DNA of 64,000 nt, from NCBI RefSeq assembly GCF_022637395.1, contig NZ_CP093338.1, forward strand, positions 1-64,000, in the 5' to 3' direction. The first letter of the stretch is position 1, and each line of letters begins with the position of its first letter. Positions 41,911 to 50,769 of the stretch are shown here, piece after piece. The DNA comes from Shinella sp. H4-D48 (GTDB lineage Bacteria; Pseudomonadota; Alphaproteobacteria; Rhizobiales; Rhizobiaceae). The notes below the pieces were generated by a model. It saw only the letters and a program-made list of their open reading frames with translations. It made no database searches and had not been told where the DNA came from. Position numbers and translations under genes: made by a program.

Positions 41911-44900
41911 ATGCAGAACTCTCCAGCCACATCCACTTCTGCCTCCGGCGAGATGGTCGCGCCGTTTTCGCACTTCGCACAGCCTATTCGCGAGCAGAGT
42001 GAACTGCGCCGGACGATCACCGCAGCCTATCGCCGCCCCGAGACAGAGTGCCTGCCGCCGCTTGTCGCAGCGGCCCGCGTTACCGAGCGCGAGCGCTATG
42101 ACATCCGCAGCACGGCCCGCACGTTGATCGAGGCGCTACGTGCCAAGCACAAGGGTACGGGCGTCGAGGGACTGGTGCAGGAGTATTCTCTGTCGAGCCA
42201 GGAGGGCGTGGCACTGATGTGCCTTGCCGAGGCTTTGCTGCGCATCCCCGATACGGACACGCGTGATGCGCTGATCCGCGACAAGATCGCCGAAGGGGAC
42301 TGGACCTCTCACATTGGCGGCGGCAAGTCGATGTTCGTCAACGCGGCGACCTGGGGCCTCGTCGTGACCGGCAAGCTTACCTCCACGGTCAACGACCGCG
42401 GTCTTTCCGCCGCCCTCACCCGCCTCATCGCGCGCGCCGGTGAGCCAGTCATCCGCCGCGGCGTCGACATGGCGATGCGCATGATGGGCGAGCAGTTCGT
42501 CACCGGCGAGACCATAGAGGAAGCGCTGAAGCGCTCCAAACCGCTTGAGGCGCGTGGCTTCCGCTATTCCTACGACATGCTGGGCGAAGCCGCGACGACC
42601 GCGGCTGATGCCGAGCGCTATTACCGCGATTACGAGAAGGCCATCCATGCCATCGGCAAGGCTTCGAACGGTCGTGGCATCTATGACGGCCCGGGCATTT
42701 CCATCAAGCTCTCGGCGCTGCACCCGCGCTACGTTCGCGCGCAGGCCGAGCGCGTCATGGCCGAGCTGCTGCCGAAGGTGAAGGCGCTGGCCGCCATCGC
42801 CAAAAGCTACGATATCGGCCTCAACATCGACGCCGAGGAAGCCGACCGCCTCGAACTGTCGCTCGACCTGCTCGAAAGCCTTTGCTTCGACGAGAACCTC
42901 AAGGGCTGGAACGGCCTCGGCTTCGTGGTGCAGGCCTATGGCAAGCGTTGCCCCTTCGTGCTCGATTACATCATCGATCTTGCGCGCCGATCCGGCCGCC
43001 GCGTCATGGTGCGCCTCGTCAAGGGCGCCTATTGGGATGCCGAGATCAAGCGCGCACAGCTCGATGGCCTCGAGGGCTTCCCGGTCTATACGCGCAAGAT
43101 CTATACGGACGTTGCCTATGTCGCCTGCGCCCGCAAATTGCTGGCGGCGCCGGACGCCGTCTTCCCGCAATTTGCCACGCACAACGCGCAGAGCCTCGCC
43201 ACCATCTACCAGCTCGCAGGCCCGGATTTCGCCGTCGGCAAGTACGAGTTCCAGTGCCTGCACGGCATGGGCGAGCCGCTCTATGACGAGGTCGTCGGCA
43301 AAGACAAGCTGGACCGCCCCTGCCGCATCTACGCACCCGTTGGCACGCATGAGACGCTGCTTGCCTATCTCGTGCGCCGCCTGCTCGAAAACGGCGCCAA
43401 TTCTTCCTTCGTCAATCGCATCTCCGATCCCAAGGTCTCCGTGGAATCGCTGATCGCCGACCCGGTCGATATCGTGGCCGCGATGCCAGTCGTCGGCGCA
43501 CCGCATGATCAGATCGCGCTGCCCGACGCCCTGTTCGGCAAGACCCGCGCAAATTCGAAAGGGCTCGATCTTTCCAACGAGACCACGCTTGCGGCGCTTG
43601 CCGGCGAACTCGCGGGCACTGCTGCGACGTCATGGCATGCCGCACCGCTGCTGGCCCATGGCGCCAGTGACGGTGAGACAAGCGACGTGCTGAACCCGGC
43701 GGATCATCGCGACGTCGTCGGCCGCGTCACGGAAATCCGACCCGAGGATGCAGAACGCATCGTTGACGTCGCAGCGGATAATGTCGCCGACTGGTCCGGC
43801 GTCTCGCCAACCGAGCGGGCCGCCTGCCTGGACCGCGCGGCCGATATCATGGAGACCCGCATCGAACCGCTGATGGGCATCATCATACGCGAAGCCGGAA
43901 AATCGGCTGCGAACGCCATCGGCGAGGTTCGCGAGGCGGTCGATTTCCTGCGCTATTACGCCGAGCAGGCGCGCCGTACGCTCGGCCCCTCGCATCTGCC
44001 GCTCGGCCCCGTCGTCTGCATCAGCCCGTGGAACTTCCCGCTCGCCATCTTCACCGGGCAGGTCGCCGCCGCCCTCGTGGCGGGCAACGCGGTTCTCGCC
44101 AAGCCGGCCGAGGAAACGCCGATCATCGCGCATGAAAGCGTGAAGATCCTGCACGAGGCGGGTGTCCCCGTCGGCGCGCTGCAATTCGTGCCCGGCGCAG
44201 GCCGCGTCGGTGCAGCCCTCGTCGGTGCGGCGAAGACCGCCGGCGTCATGTTCACGGGTTCGACCGAAGTCGCCCGCCTCATCCAGGCGCAGCTTGCCGA
44301 ACGTCTCTCGGCCGGCGGCAAGCCGATCCCGCTGATCGCCGAAACCGGCGGCCAGAACGGCATGATCGTGGATTCCTCGGCACTTGCCGAACAGGTCGTC
44401 GGCGATGTCATCGCATCGGCCTTCGACAGCGCCGGCCAGCGCTGCTCGGCGCTCCGGGTGCTCTGCCTTCAGGACGATGTTGCGGACCGCACGCTGACCA
44501 TGCTGAAGGGCGCGCTCAACGAACTGACGCTTGGGCGCACCGACTGCCTCAATGTCGATATCGGCCCCGTCATCACGGCCGAGGCCCGCGACGGCATCGT
44601 CAAGCACATCGAGCATATGCGCAGCCTCGGCAACAAGGTGGAGCAGCAACCGCTGCCGGCCGGCACGGAAAACGGCACCTTCGTCGCGCCGACCATCATC
44701 GAGCTCAAAACGCTCGCCGATCTCAAACGCGAAGTGTTCGGCCCGGTCCTGCATGTCATCCGCTTCCGGCGCGCCGATCTCGACCGGCTGATCGACGATA
44801 TCAACGCCTCCGGCTACGGCCTGACGTTCGGCCTGCACACGCGCCTCGACGAGACGATCGCGCATGTCACGAGCCGCATCAAGGTCGGCAACGTCTACGT

Positions 44901-45615
44901 CAACCGCAACATCATCGGCGCGGTGGTCGGCGTGCAGCCCTTCGGCGGGCGTGGACTCTCCGGCACCGGCCCCAAGGCCGGCGGTCCGCTCTATATCGGC
45001 CGCCTCGTGCAGAAGGCCCCCGTGCCGCCGCAGCAGGATTCGGTGCATACCGATCCGGCGCTCAGGGATTTCATCACCTGGCTCGACCGCAAGGGCAAGA
45101 CCGACGAGGGCGAGACGGCCCGCAGCTTCGCCAACCGCTCCGCGCTCGGCCTGGAGCGGGAACTGACCGGACCCGTGGGTGAACGCAACATCTATGCGCT
45201 TCATCCGCGCGGCCGCGTGCTGCTCGTTCCGAAGACCGAAACCGGCCTTTTGCGTCAGGTCGCCGCCGCACTGGCGACGGGCAACCAGATCGTCATCGAT
45301 CATGTCGAGGGCCTGAAAACCGTCATCGCGGACGTGCCGGCTGCCGTTGCCGCCCGCCTGTCGTGGTCGACGGACTGGACGAAGGACGGCCCGTTTGCCG
45401 GTGCGCTGGTGGAAGGAGACGCGGCGGACATTCAGCGCGCCAATGCGCGCATTGCCGGCCTGCCCGGCCCGCTCGTCCTCGTACAGGCCGCGACAACCGA
45501 CGAACTAGTCAACGATCCCGAGGCCTATTGCCTCAACTGGCTATTGGAGGAGGTTTCGACCTCCATCAACACCGCTGCTGCCGGCGGCAATGCCAGCCTT
45601 ATGGCCATCGGCTGA
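41911..45615 (+). CDS. putA: Bifunctional proline dehydrogenase / L-glutamate-gamma-semialdehyde dehydrogenase
   Basis: This 1234-residue PutA oxidises proline to glutamate in two steps and uses FAD then NAD. The proline dehydrogenase barrel covers about 180-490 (MVRLVKGAYWDAEIK, NAQSLATIYQLAG). The aldehyde dehydrogenase domain spans about 570-1010 with the Glu in AETGGQNGMIVDSSA near 810 and the catalytic Cys in GQRCSALRVL near 845. A C-terminal domain of about 200 residues completes the long-type protein. There is no ribbon-helix-helix DNA-binding domain at the N-terminus, which fits control by the separate PutR. A terminator follows the stop. Confidence 0.97.
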   Translation: MQNSPATSTSASGEMVAPFSHFAQPIREQSELRRTITAAYRRPETECLPPLVAAARVTERERYDIRSTARTLIEALRAKHKGTGVEGLVQEYSLSSQEGVALMCLAEALLRIPDTDTRDALIRDKIAEGDWTSHIGGGKSMFVNAATWGLVVTGKLTSTVNDRGLSAALTRLIARAGEPVIRRGVDMAMRMMGEQFVTGETIEEALKRSKPLEARGFRYSYDMLGEAATTAADAERYYRDYEKAIHAIGKASNGRGIYDGPGISIKLSALHPRYVRAQAERVMAELLPKVKALAAIAKSYDIGLNIDAEEADRLELSLDLLESLCFDENLKGWNGLGFVVQAYGKRCPFVLDYIIDLARRSGRRVMVRLVKGAYWDAEIKRAQLDGLEGFPVYTRKIYTDVAYVACARKLLAAPDAVFPQFATHNAQSLATIYQLAGPDFAVGKYEFQCLHGMGEPLYDEVVGKDKLDRPCRIYAPVGTHETLLAYLVRRLLENGANSSFVNRISDPKVSVESLIADPVDIVAAMPVVGAPHDQIALPDALFGKTRANSKGLDLSNETTLAALAGELAGTAATSWHAAPLLAHGASDGETSDVLNPADHRDVVGRVTEIRPEDAERIVDVAADNVADWSGVSPTERAACLDRAADIMETRIEPLMGIIIREAGKSAANAIGEVREAVDFLRYYAEQARRTLGPSHLPLGPVVCISPWNFPLAIFTGQVAAALVAGNAVLAKPAEETPIIAHESVKILHEAGVPVGALQFVPGAGRVGAALVGAAKTAGVMFTGSTEVARLIQAQLAERLSAGGKPIPLIAETGGQNGMIVDSSALAEQVVGDVIASAFDSAGQRCSALRVLCLQDDVADRTLTMLKGALNELTLGRTDCLNVDIGPVITAEARDGIVKHIEHMRSLGNKVEQQPLPAGTENGTFVAPTIIELKTLADLKREVFGPVLHVIRFRRADLDRLIDDINASGYGLTFGLHTRLDETIAHVTSRIKVGNVYVNRNIIGAVVGVQPFGGRGLSGTGPKAGGPLYIGRLVQKAPVPPQQDSVHTDPALRDFITWLDRKGKTDEGETARSFANRSALGLERELTGPVGERNIYALHPRGRVLLVPKTETGLLRQVAAALATGNQIVIDHVEGLKTVIADVPAAVAARLSWSTDWTKDGPFAGALVEGDAADIQRANARIAGLPGPLVLVQAATTDELVNDPEAYCLNWLLEEVSTSINTAAAGGNASLMAIG

Positions 45616-45624
45616 CACCTTGAC

Positions 45625-45662
45625 GGGTACGGTCCGCGAGAGGCGGGCCGTACCCTCTTGCC
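45625..45662. terminator. Terminator between putA and the polysaccharide locus
   Basis: A 13-bp stem (GGGTACGGTCCGC at 45625-45637 and GCGGGCCGTACCC at 45643-45655, one G-U pair) with a 5-nt loop starts about 10 nt after the putA stop. The T-rich tail is short. It lies between convergent genes and may serve both. Confidence 0.75.
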
Positions 45663-45663
45663 T

Positions 45664-47175
45664 TTATGTCGGCTGCTGCGCGCGGATATGCGTGCCGAAG
45701 GAAACTCCGACGAGGAGCAGGCAGAAGCCGAGCGCAAGAGGCGCATAAAAAGCCTCTTCCTGCAGCACGGCATTCGCACAGATCGTGACGACGGCCACGA
45801 AGGCAAAGAGAAAATCGGACTCGCCTGTCTCCGTCAGCCGGCGCCGGGCGGAGACGATTATCCCCGCTAGAAAGCCGAAGAACGCGAAGCTGCCGATCCC
45901 CATCTGAGAGAGCATAACGCCGACGGCGCTTTCCACGGGAATGGCCGAAGTCCCCTCCTCCTGCGCTCGGTCCCAATCCAGATTGACGCTGTCGCTTGAT
46001 AGATTGCCGCCGATACCCAGTCCCTGTCCAAGCGGGTTGCCAAGGAAATCGCGGATGCCTGCGAAGAACCCGAGCACATGATAATCCCCGTGGCGCGCCC
46101 CGTAGATCGTGGCGGCGAGCGTCCAGACCGAGGCAAGCAACAGGACGACCGCGAATGTCAGCCGGGGGCTGGATGCCCGCCAGAGAAGACGGCTTGCCAG
46201 TGCCACACACAGAAGGAAGGCCGCGCCCTTGGAGCCGATCAGCAAGAGAAGCGGGAAAGCGGCAAGCGGCAGCATACGATGCCCCCGGAAAAGCAGCCAG
46301 GCGGAAGAGAGGCTGAGGGCATAGGCATAGCTGATCGGATGGAAATTCGGCCCGGCATTGCGGAAGATCCGAGGCAACGCATCGGCGAAAAGAGCGGTGT
46401 TGAAGAAGGTTGCGGTCATGGTGTCTTCAAGCCCTCGCAGCACGAAACCCGTCTCGCGCATGGTCTTCTCCCAGACGCCCGCCTCGATCTGCGCCTTGAG
46501 ACCGCGCTGGACATAGAGATCGCCATGAAAGAGCCCGAGGAAATCCATGCGAAAGACTTGCTCGAGATAGCCATACGCAATCGCGACGACGCAAAGGCAG
46601 ACTATCGGCAATCGCAGGTCAACGCGGTAGAGGGTGGCCGCGACAAGCGCGATGTGGAAACAAGCAACAGGGGTGATCGTGTTGCGAAAATAGACGACTG
46701 CATCCTTCGGCTCGCCGCGGACCGCGCCGAGCAGAAGGTAGAACCCGACCACCAGGCAAAGAATAAACGTCATAAACAGCCACGGCCTCAAACCCGCCAT
46801 CGCACGCACGCGTGACGGGAAGGCCGCCAGTACAAAGAGGCTGAAGGTCGTCATCAGGATGACGAAGTTGGCGCCGCGCAACGCATCGAACGTGCCGTCG
46901 TCAGGCACAAACGGGGTGAACCATGCAACGACGAGATTCTGAAACAGGAAGGCACAGAGGATGACGGCCGGCAGCGCCGGCGGCACGGCAATGGCGAGAA
47001 CCGCGGTTAGGAGGCCCGTGGCCACAACGCCGAAGGGTGTCCACACCGCGAAGGATGCCACAGCGACTACGATCGTCATGGCGGCAAGGAAGAGATGAAA
47101 CGCGCCATCGGTCGGCTCGCCTACCGGACCGATCACATGAAGAGAGGCCGGAGGCGCCACTTCAACCTTCGGCAT
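45664..47175 (-). CDS. Wzy/O-antigen ligase-like polysaccharide polymerase
   Basis: This 503-residue polytopic membrane protein has about 10-12 hydrophobic helices and a large loop around residues 200-300. Family signals are weak but the arrangement (a GIGGNLSSDSVNLDW segment and a C-terminal loop region) resembles O-antigen ligase/Wzy and ExoQ-type proteins. It lies next to a GumC-like co-polymerase and a Wzx flippase, so Wzy-type chain polymerisation in the inner membrane is the best guess. Start choice is uncertain: ATG at 47175 overlaps the upstream gene by 14 nt; an ATG pair at 47217 and 47214 would overlap it by about 55 nt, and none has a strong Shine-Dalgarno. Confidence 0.75.
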   Translation of the reverse strand: MPKVEVAPPASLHVIGPVGEPTDGAFHLFLAAMTIVVAVASFAVWTPFGVVATGLLTAVLAIAVPPALPAVILCAFLFQNLVVAWFTPFVPDDGTFDALRGANFVILMTTFSLFVLAAFPSRVRAMAGLRPWLFMTFILCLVVGFYLLLGAVRGEPKDAVVYFRNTITPVACFHIALVAATLYRVDLRLPIVCLCVVAIAYGYLEQVFRMDFLGLFHGDLYVQRGLKAQIEAGVWEKTMRETGFVLRGLEDTMTATFFNTALFADALPRIFRNAGPNFHPISYAYALSLSSAWLLFRGHRMLPLAAFPLLLLIGSKGAAFLLCVALASRLLWRASSPRLTFAVVLLLASVWTLAATIYGARHGDYHVLGFFAGIRDFLGNPLGQGLGIGGNLSSDSVNLDWDRAQEEGTSAIPVESAVGVMLSQMGIGSFAFFGFLAGIIVSARRRLTETGESDFLFAFVAVVTICANAVLQEEAFYAPLALGFCLLLVGVSFGTHIRAQQPT

Positions 47176-49243
47176 CGGATCGCTCTTTGATGGCGGGGTT
47201 GTCACACGGCTCATCATCGATGGCGACGATCAGCGTCGCGCTTCGTTGCATGTCACTGTCTCGAAGGGCGCCTCGGAGCTGGTCGCGCATCCGCGCACCG
47301 GCATCCGCCGGCGTGAAGGTGAATAGCATCAGATCGACAGAACCGAAATGCGCCGCATCCCACCCGGCGATACCAATCGGCGGAGCCAGCAACAGGATGA
47401 AATCGAAGCCGTCGGCAAGATGCGCCTCGAGCGTGAAGGCGCGACCATTCGTGCCCGGGGCAAGCGGCCGCACGATGGTCGGCAGGCCGCTTGCCCCGTT
47501 GACGGATACTCCGGCCATGACCGAACCGGAGCGCCCGTGTTTCACAAAATCGACGATGAGAACCTTCTGGCCCGCCTGCTGCAACCCGAGACCGATCATC
47601 GCGCCTGTCAGCTGCGCCTCCGATGGACTATCCACAGAGGAGACCAGCAGCATGTAGGGCGCCGGATGCTCTTCGAGGCGAGCAACGATACGCCGGACGA
47701 GCTGGAGCGTGCTTCTGGAAAAGACCGCTCCAGAAGGATGGAGAAGGCGCCGCCTCATGGCGCGCATGCGGGCGGGCATGCTCATTCCCGCCACACCCGG
47801 CAGTTCGTAGCGCCCGAGATGAACGGGCACGGCCTGACTGCCGGCAAGTGATCCCCGCGGGGTTACGTCCAGCAGTTTGGCTTCGGCACGGCCCGACCGG
47901 GGGGATCCGCCTGTCACCGCAAGCCCGCATCCGGCGAGAAAGCCGATGCCGACACTGACCGGCAAAACCAGCGTCGGTGTCGGCCAGGACGGCTGGACGG
48001 GCGGCGACGCAACGCCGATCACCCGTGCCTCGGAAAGCTGGAGACCCCGCATCTGCGCGGTTTCCTCGGTGCGTTTCAGCACATCATCGAGAACGGTACG
48101 GGCCGCATCGGCCTTCGCCTCCAGCCGCCGCAGTTCCACGCCTGCCGCATCGGCCGCCTGCGACTTTGCACGCATCTCGACGAGCTTGGCTTCGAGAACC
48201 TCGACGGCCTCGTCGGCCAAATCCTGTTTCGCCTTCAGCTCTCGCGTGATGCGTCCGGCTTCGGCGGCCATCAGCGCCTTCGTTCGTGACAGTTCCGAAC
48301 GCAGGCGGCGCACGGTCGGGTGATGCGGCTGGTAGACGGTATCGGCATTGGCCATGGTCGCTGCGCGCTGGTTGTAATCGCCGCGGAGCCCGTCGAGGGC
48401 CACCGAGGAGACGATTTCCGAAAGTCGCGCAGCGCCCGGCTGTGCCCGCTCAGCCGCGACCGCCTGTTCATAGCGGCCCCGCGCGGCGTCCGCCTTTACC
48501 CGGGCGTCGATCACCTGCGTGGTAAGCTGGTCGATCTGCGATTGCAGCGTGCCACCGGCGGCAGGATCGAGAAGCTCGTGCCGAACCTTGAACTCGGCCA
48601 CGGCGCGCTCCGCTTCGGCGACGTTGCGCTGGAGGGCGGAAAGCCGTCCCTTCAGCCGTGCATTGACGTCGTCATTGGCGTTCTCACGCTCGCCGGCCAG
48701 GCCTGCGGTGTAACGGGCCACGATCGCGTTCGCGATCATCGCAGCCTTCTGCGCAGAGCGGGACTTGAAGCCCACCTTGATCACGTAGGTCAAGCCCGCA
48801 CGTTCAACCGATACACGCTTCTCGAAACGGCGGAAGATTGCATCCCGTTCCCGTCCCCCTGCCCCCGTCAGGAAAGAAAGGATGCAGGGGTCGGCGAATT
48901 CGGCATCCTGCGCAATGCGCTGGCTTTCGAACACACGCATCAGCAGATCTCGCGACTCGATGACGAAGACTTGGCTTGCGACGGCAGCGCTGTCCGCTCC
49001 GATACCGGGCAGCACGGTCTCAAACTGTGTGGAGCGCGCATCACGCGGATCGACGAGCAGGGACGCAGTGGCCGTATAGGTCGGCGTTGTCACGGCGAGA
49101 TAAAGCAGCGCAAGCGAGAGAGCGGCGACAACGCAGGCCGACACCCGCCAGCGCCCGCGCCAAAGGCGCGCCCAGAGATCCCCGACGTCGAACAATGGGG
49201 GGAGAAAACTCCCGGTCGATGCAAGCGCAGTCATCTCTGCCAT
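47162..49243 (-). CDS. GumC/Wzc-like polysaccharide co-polymerase with degenerate kinase domain
   Basis: This 693-residue protein starts with the Wzz domain (membrane helix about 33-53, VSACVVAALSLALLYLAVTTP). A long periplasmic coiled-coil region (about 190-390) rich in Ala, Glu and Arg and a second helix near 425-445 (LVLPVSVGIGFLAGCGLAV) follow. The C-terminal 170 residues resemble the BY-kinase fold (MLLVSSVDSPSEAQLTGAMIGLGL, QKVLIVDF), but the Walker A glycine-lysine motif is missing, so ATP-dependent tyrosine kinase activity is unlikely. It should set chain length for the Wzy-like polymerase and form a link to an outer-membrane exporter not present in this window. Confidence 0.85.
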   Translation of the reverse strand: MAEMTALASTGSFLPPLFDVGDLWARLWRGRWRVSACVVAALSLALLYLAVTTPTYTATASLLVDPRDARSTQFETVLPGIGADSAAVASQVFVIESRDLLMRVFESQRIAQDAEFADPCILSFLTGAGGRERDAIFRRFEKRVSVERAGLTYVIKVGFKSRSAQKAAMIANAIVARYTAGLAGERENANDDVNARLKGRLSALQRNVAEAERAVAEFKVRHELLDPAAGGTLQSQIDQLTTQVIDARVKADAARGRYEQAVAAERAQPGAARLSEIVSSVALDGLRGDYNQRAATMANADTVYQPHHPTVRRLRSELSRTKALMAAEAGRITRELKAKQDLADEAVEVLEAKLVEMRAKSQAADAAGVELRRLEAKADAARTVLDDVLKRTEETAQMRGLQLSEARVIGVASPPVQPSWPTPTLVLPVSVGIGFLAGCGLAVTGGSPRSGRAEAKLLDVTPRGSLAGSQAVPVHLGRYELPGVAGMSMPARMRAMRRRLLHPSGAVFSRSTLQLVRRIVARLEEHPAPYMLLVSSVDSPSEAQLTGAMIGLGLQQAGQKVLIVDFVKHGRSGSVMAGVSVNGASGLPTIVRPLAPGTNGRAFTLEAHLADGFDFILLLAPPIGIAGWDAAHFGSVDLMLFTFTPADAGARMRDQLRGALRDSDMQRSATLIVAIDDEPCDNPAIKERSDAEG

Positions 49244-49413
49244 CCGCGTGAACTCAAGAGGGCAAAGCCGCCCCGCACATCACCACCTCAGGTTACATTA
49301 ATCCTCAAAAGTAACTATAAGGTGTATTTTTTGAATCATCCCTCACGGGTTGTGATATCCATTAATACACGCTTAGCGTTATTCGAAATGGATGCACAAC
49401 CGAGGGAAAGACG
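49244..49413. promoter_or_regulatory. AT-rich divergent promoter region
   Basis: This 170-bp gap separates the divergent co-polymerase and flippase genes and is clearly richer in A+T than its surroundings (GTAACTATAAGGTGTATTTT, ATCCATTAATACACG). No -35/-10 pair or operator stands out, but two divergent promoters must lie here. Confidence 0.5.
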
Positions 49414-50769
49414 ATGATCCAGCGCCAGATGCTTCCGCTCCATGTGCTCGCCGGCAAAGGTGTGGCCGCGGGTGGCGTGAAGCTCGCGAGCGCCGCCCTC
49501 ACTTTCGCGGTTTTCGTCGTCGTAGCCGCCACGATGGACGAGCGGCAGTTCGGCCTCTTCAGCACAGCCTATGCCGGTGCCAGTCTCGTTTCCTTCTTCG
49601 CGCTTGCCGGCCAGCACGCCGCCGTCCTGCGTTTCTGGCCGCAATATGCCGGCAGCCGCGATCACGGTCACGCCAATAGCATCATGGCCCTGTCCATCCG
49701 CATTACGGCAGTGGCCGTCATTGGCTGCGCACTCATCGTCTCGGCGGCAAGCGCATTTCCGCTCCTCGTTGTCCCCGAATGGCCGGCGATCATCGCAGCG
49801 ACCGCCCTTCTCGCGGCAGCGCTCGGCTGGTCGGAGTTCTGCGCCTGTGCCATGCGTGCGAAAGGCGCCCTCTTCAGCAGCCTGCTGCCCCGGGATATCG
49901 TCTGGCGGGTCCTGAGCATCCTCGTCTTTGTCATCGCCGGGCACCTTGCGACCAGCATGACCGCGGTCTCGGCTCTCTGGCTGACAGCGCTCCTGCTCAT
50001 CGCCAGCGTCCTGCCACAGACGGTGACGCTGCTGCGTGAGACATGGCGGGCACCGAAAATCCCTCTCAGCCCGGCACAAAAGGCAGAGTTCCGCGCTGCA
50101 ACGCTTGGCTTGTGGGGCGTCACGGCCCTGCCGCCGGCACTCGGGCAGGCGAGCACGCTTGTCGTCGCAGCACTGCTCGGCCCGGAAACAGCAGGTGCGG
50201 TTTTCGTGGCCGATCGCATTACGCGCCTTGCTGCCCTCGCCCTGAACGGCATCAACCAGGCGGCGGCACCCCAGATCTCCGGCGCCTTCCATGGCGGTGA
50301 CCGGCCCCACGTGCAGCACATAACCAGTTTCGTCGCCGTGACCGGCTTTACCGCCGCGCTCGCCGTACTTGCAGGGCTCATCATCACGGGCCATCCGGTG
50401 CTGGCGCTGTTCGATCCCGCCTATGCCACGCCCACCATGCACTCCGTGCTGGTCATTCTTGGGCTCGGCGTGCTCATCGGCACCGCCTGTGGGCCGACCG
50501 AACTCACCATGCAGTTGACCGGTCTGCAACGCGAACTTTTCCGCACGCTGGTCTTCGTCAACGGCCTCGGTCTGGCAGCGACTGCTGCCCTCGCACTCAC
50601 CCATGGCCCGATGGGCGCCGCGATCGGCATGGCCGGGACGACGGCTGTCTGGTGCCTCGCCGGAGCTGCCATCACCCGCCGCAAGATCGGCATCGATCCC
50701 TCCATCCTCGGTTTCCTCTCAGGACGGCGGCTCCTCGCCCTCAACGCAACCCAGAAAGGCCGGCCATGA
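49414..50769 (+). CDS. Wzx-type lipopolysaccharide/oligosaccharide flippase
   Basis: This is a 451-residue polysaccharide transporter of the MATE/PST superfamily with about 12-14 membrane helices. Recognisable features are the N-terminal helices (VLAGKGVAAGGVKLASAALTFAVF, then MDERQFGLFSTAYAG, typical of Wzx-like proteins) and the repeated central fold with GINQAAAPQIS. It would move the lipid-linked repeat unit across the inner membrane. It overlaps the next glycosyltransferase by 4 nt (ATGA), so the two are expressed together. Confidence 0.85.
   Translation: MIQRQMLPLHVLAGKGVAAGGVKLASAALTFAVFVVVAATMDERQFGLFSTAYAGASLVSFFALAGQHAAVLRFWPQYAGSRDHGHANSIMALSIRITAVAVIGCALIVSAASAFPLLVVPEWPAIIAATALLAAALGWSEFCACAMRAKGALFSSLLPRDIVWRVLSILVFVIAGHLATSMTAVSALWLTALLLIASVLPQTVTLLRETWRAPKIPLSPAQKAEFRAATLGLWGVTALPPALGQASTLVVAALLGPETAGAVFVADRITRLAALALNGINQAAAPQISGAFHGGDRPHVQHITSFVAVTGFTAALAVLAGLIITGHPVLALFDPAYATPTMHSVLVILGLGVLIGTACGPTELTMQLTGLQRELFRTLVFVNGLGLAATAALALTHGPMGAAIGMAGTTAVWCLAGAAITRRKIGIDPSILGFLSGRRLLALNATQKGRP

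Noticed and set aside
43630-45303. Minus-strand frame of 557 codons opposite putA
   Set aside because: Mirror of the aldehyde dehydrogenase domain, Asp/His/Arg-rich, no start signal.
49336-50604. Minus-strand frame of 422 codons opposite the flippase gene
   Set aside because: Rich in Glu, Arg, Cys and Gly as expected for the complement of a hydrophobic protein; no conservation signal.
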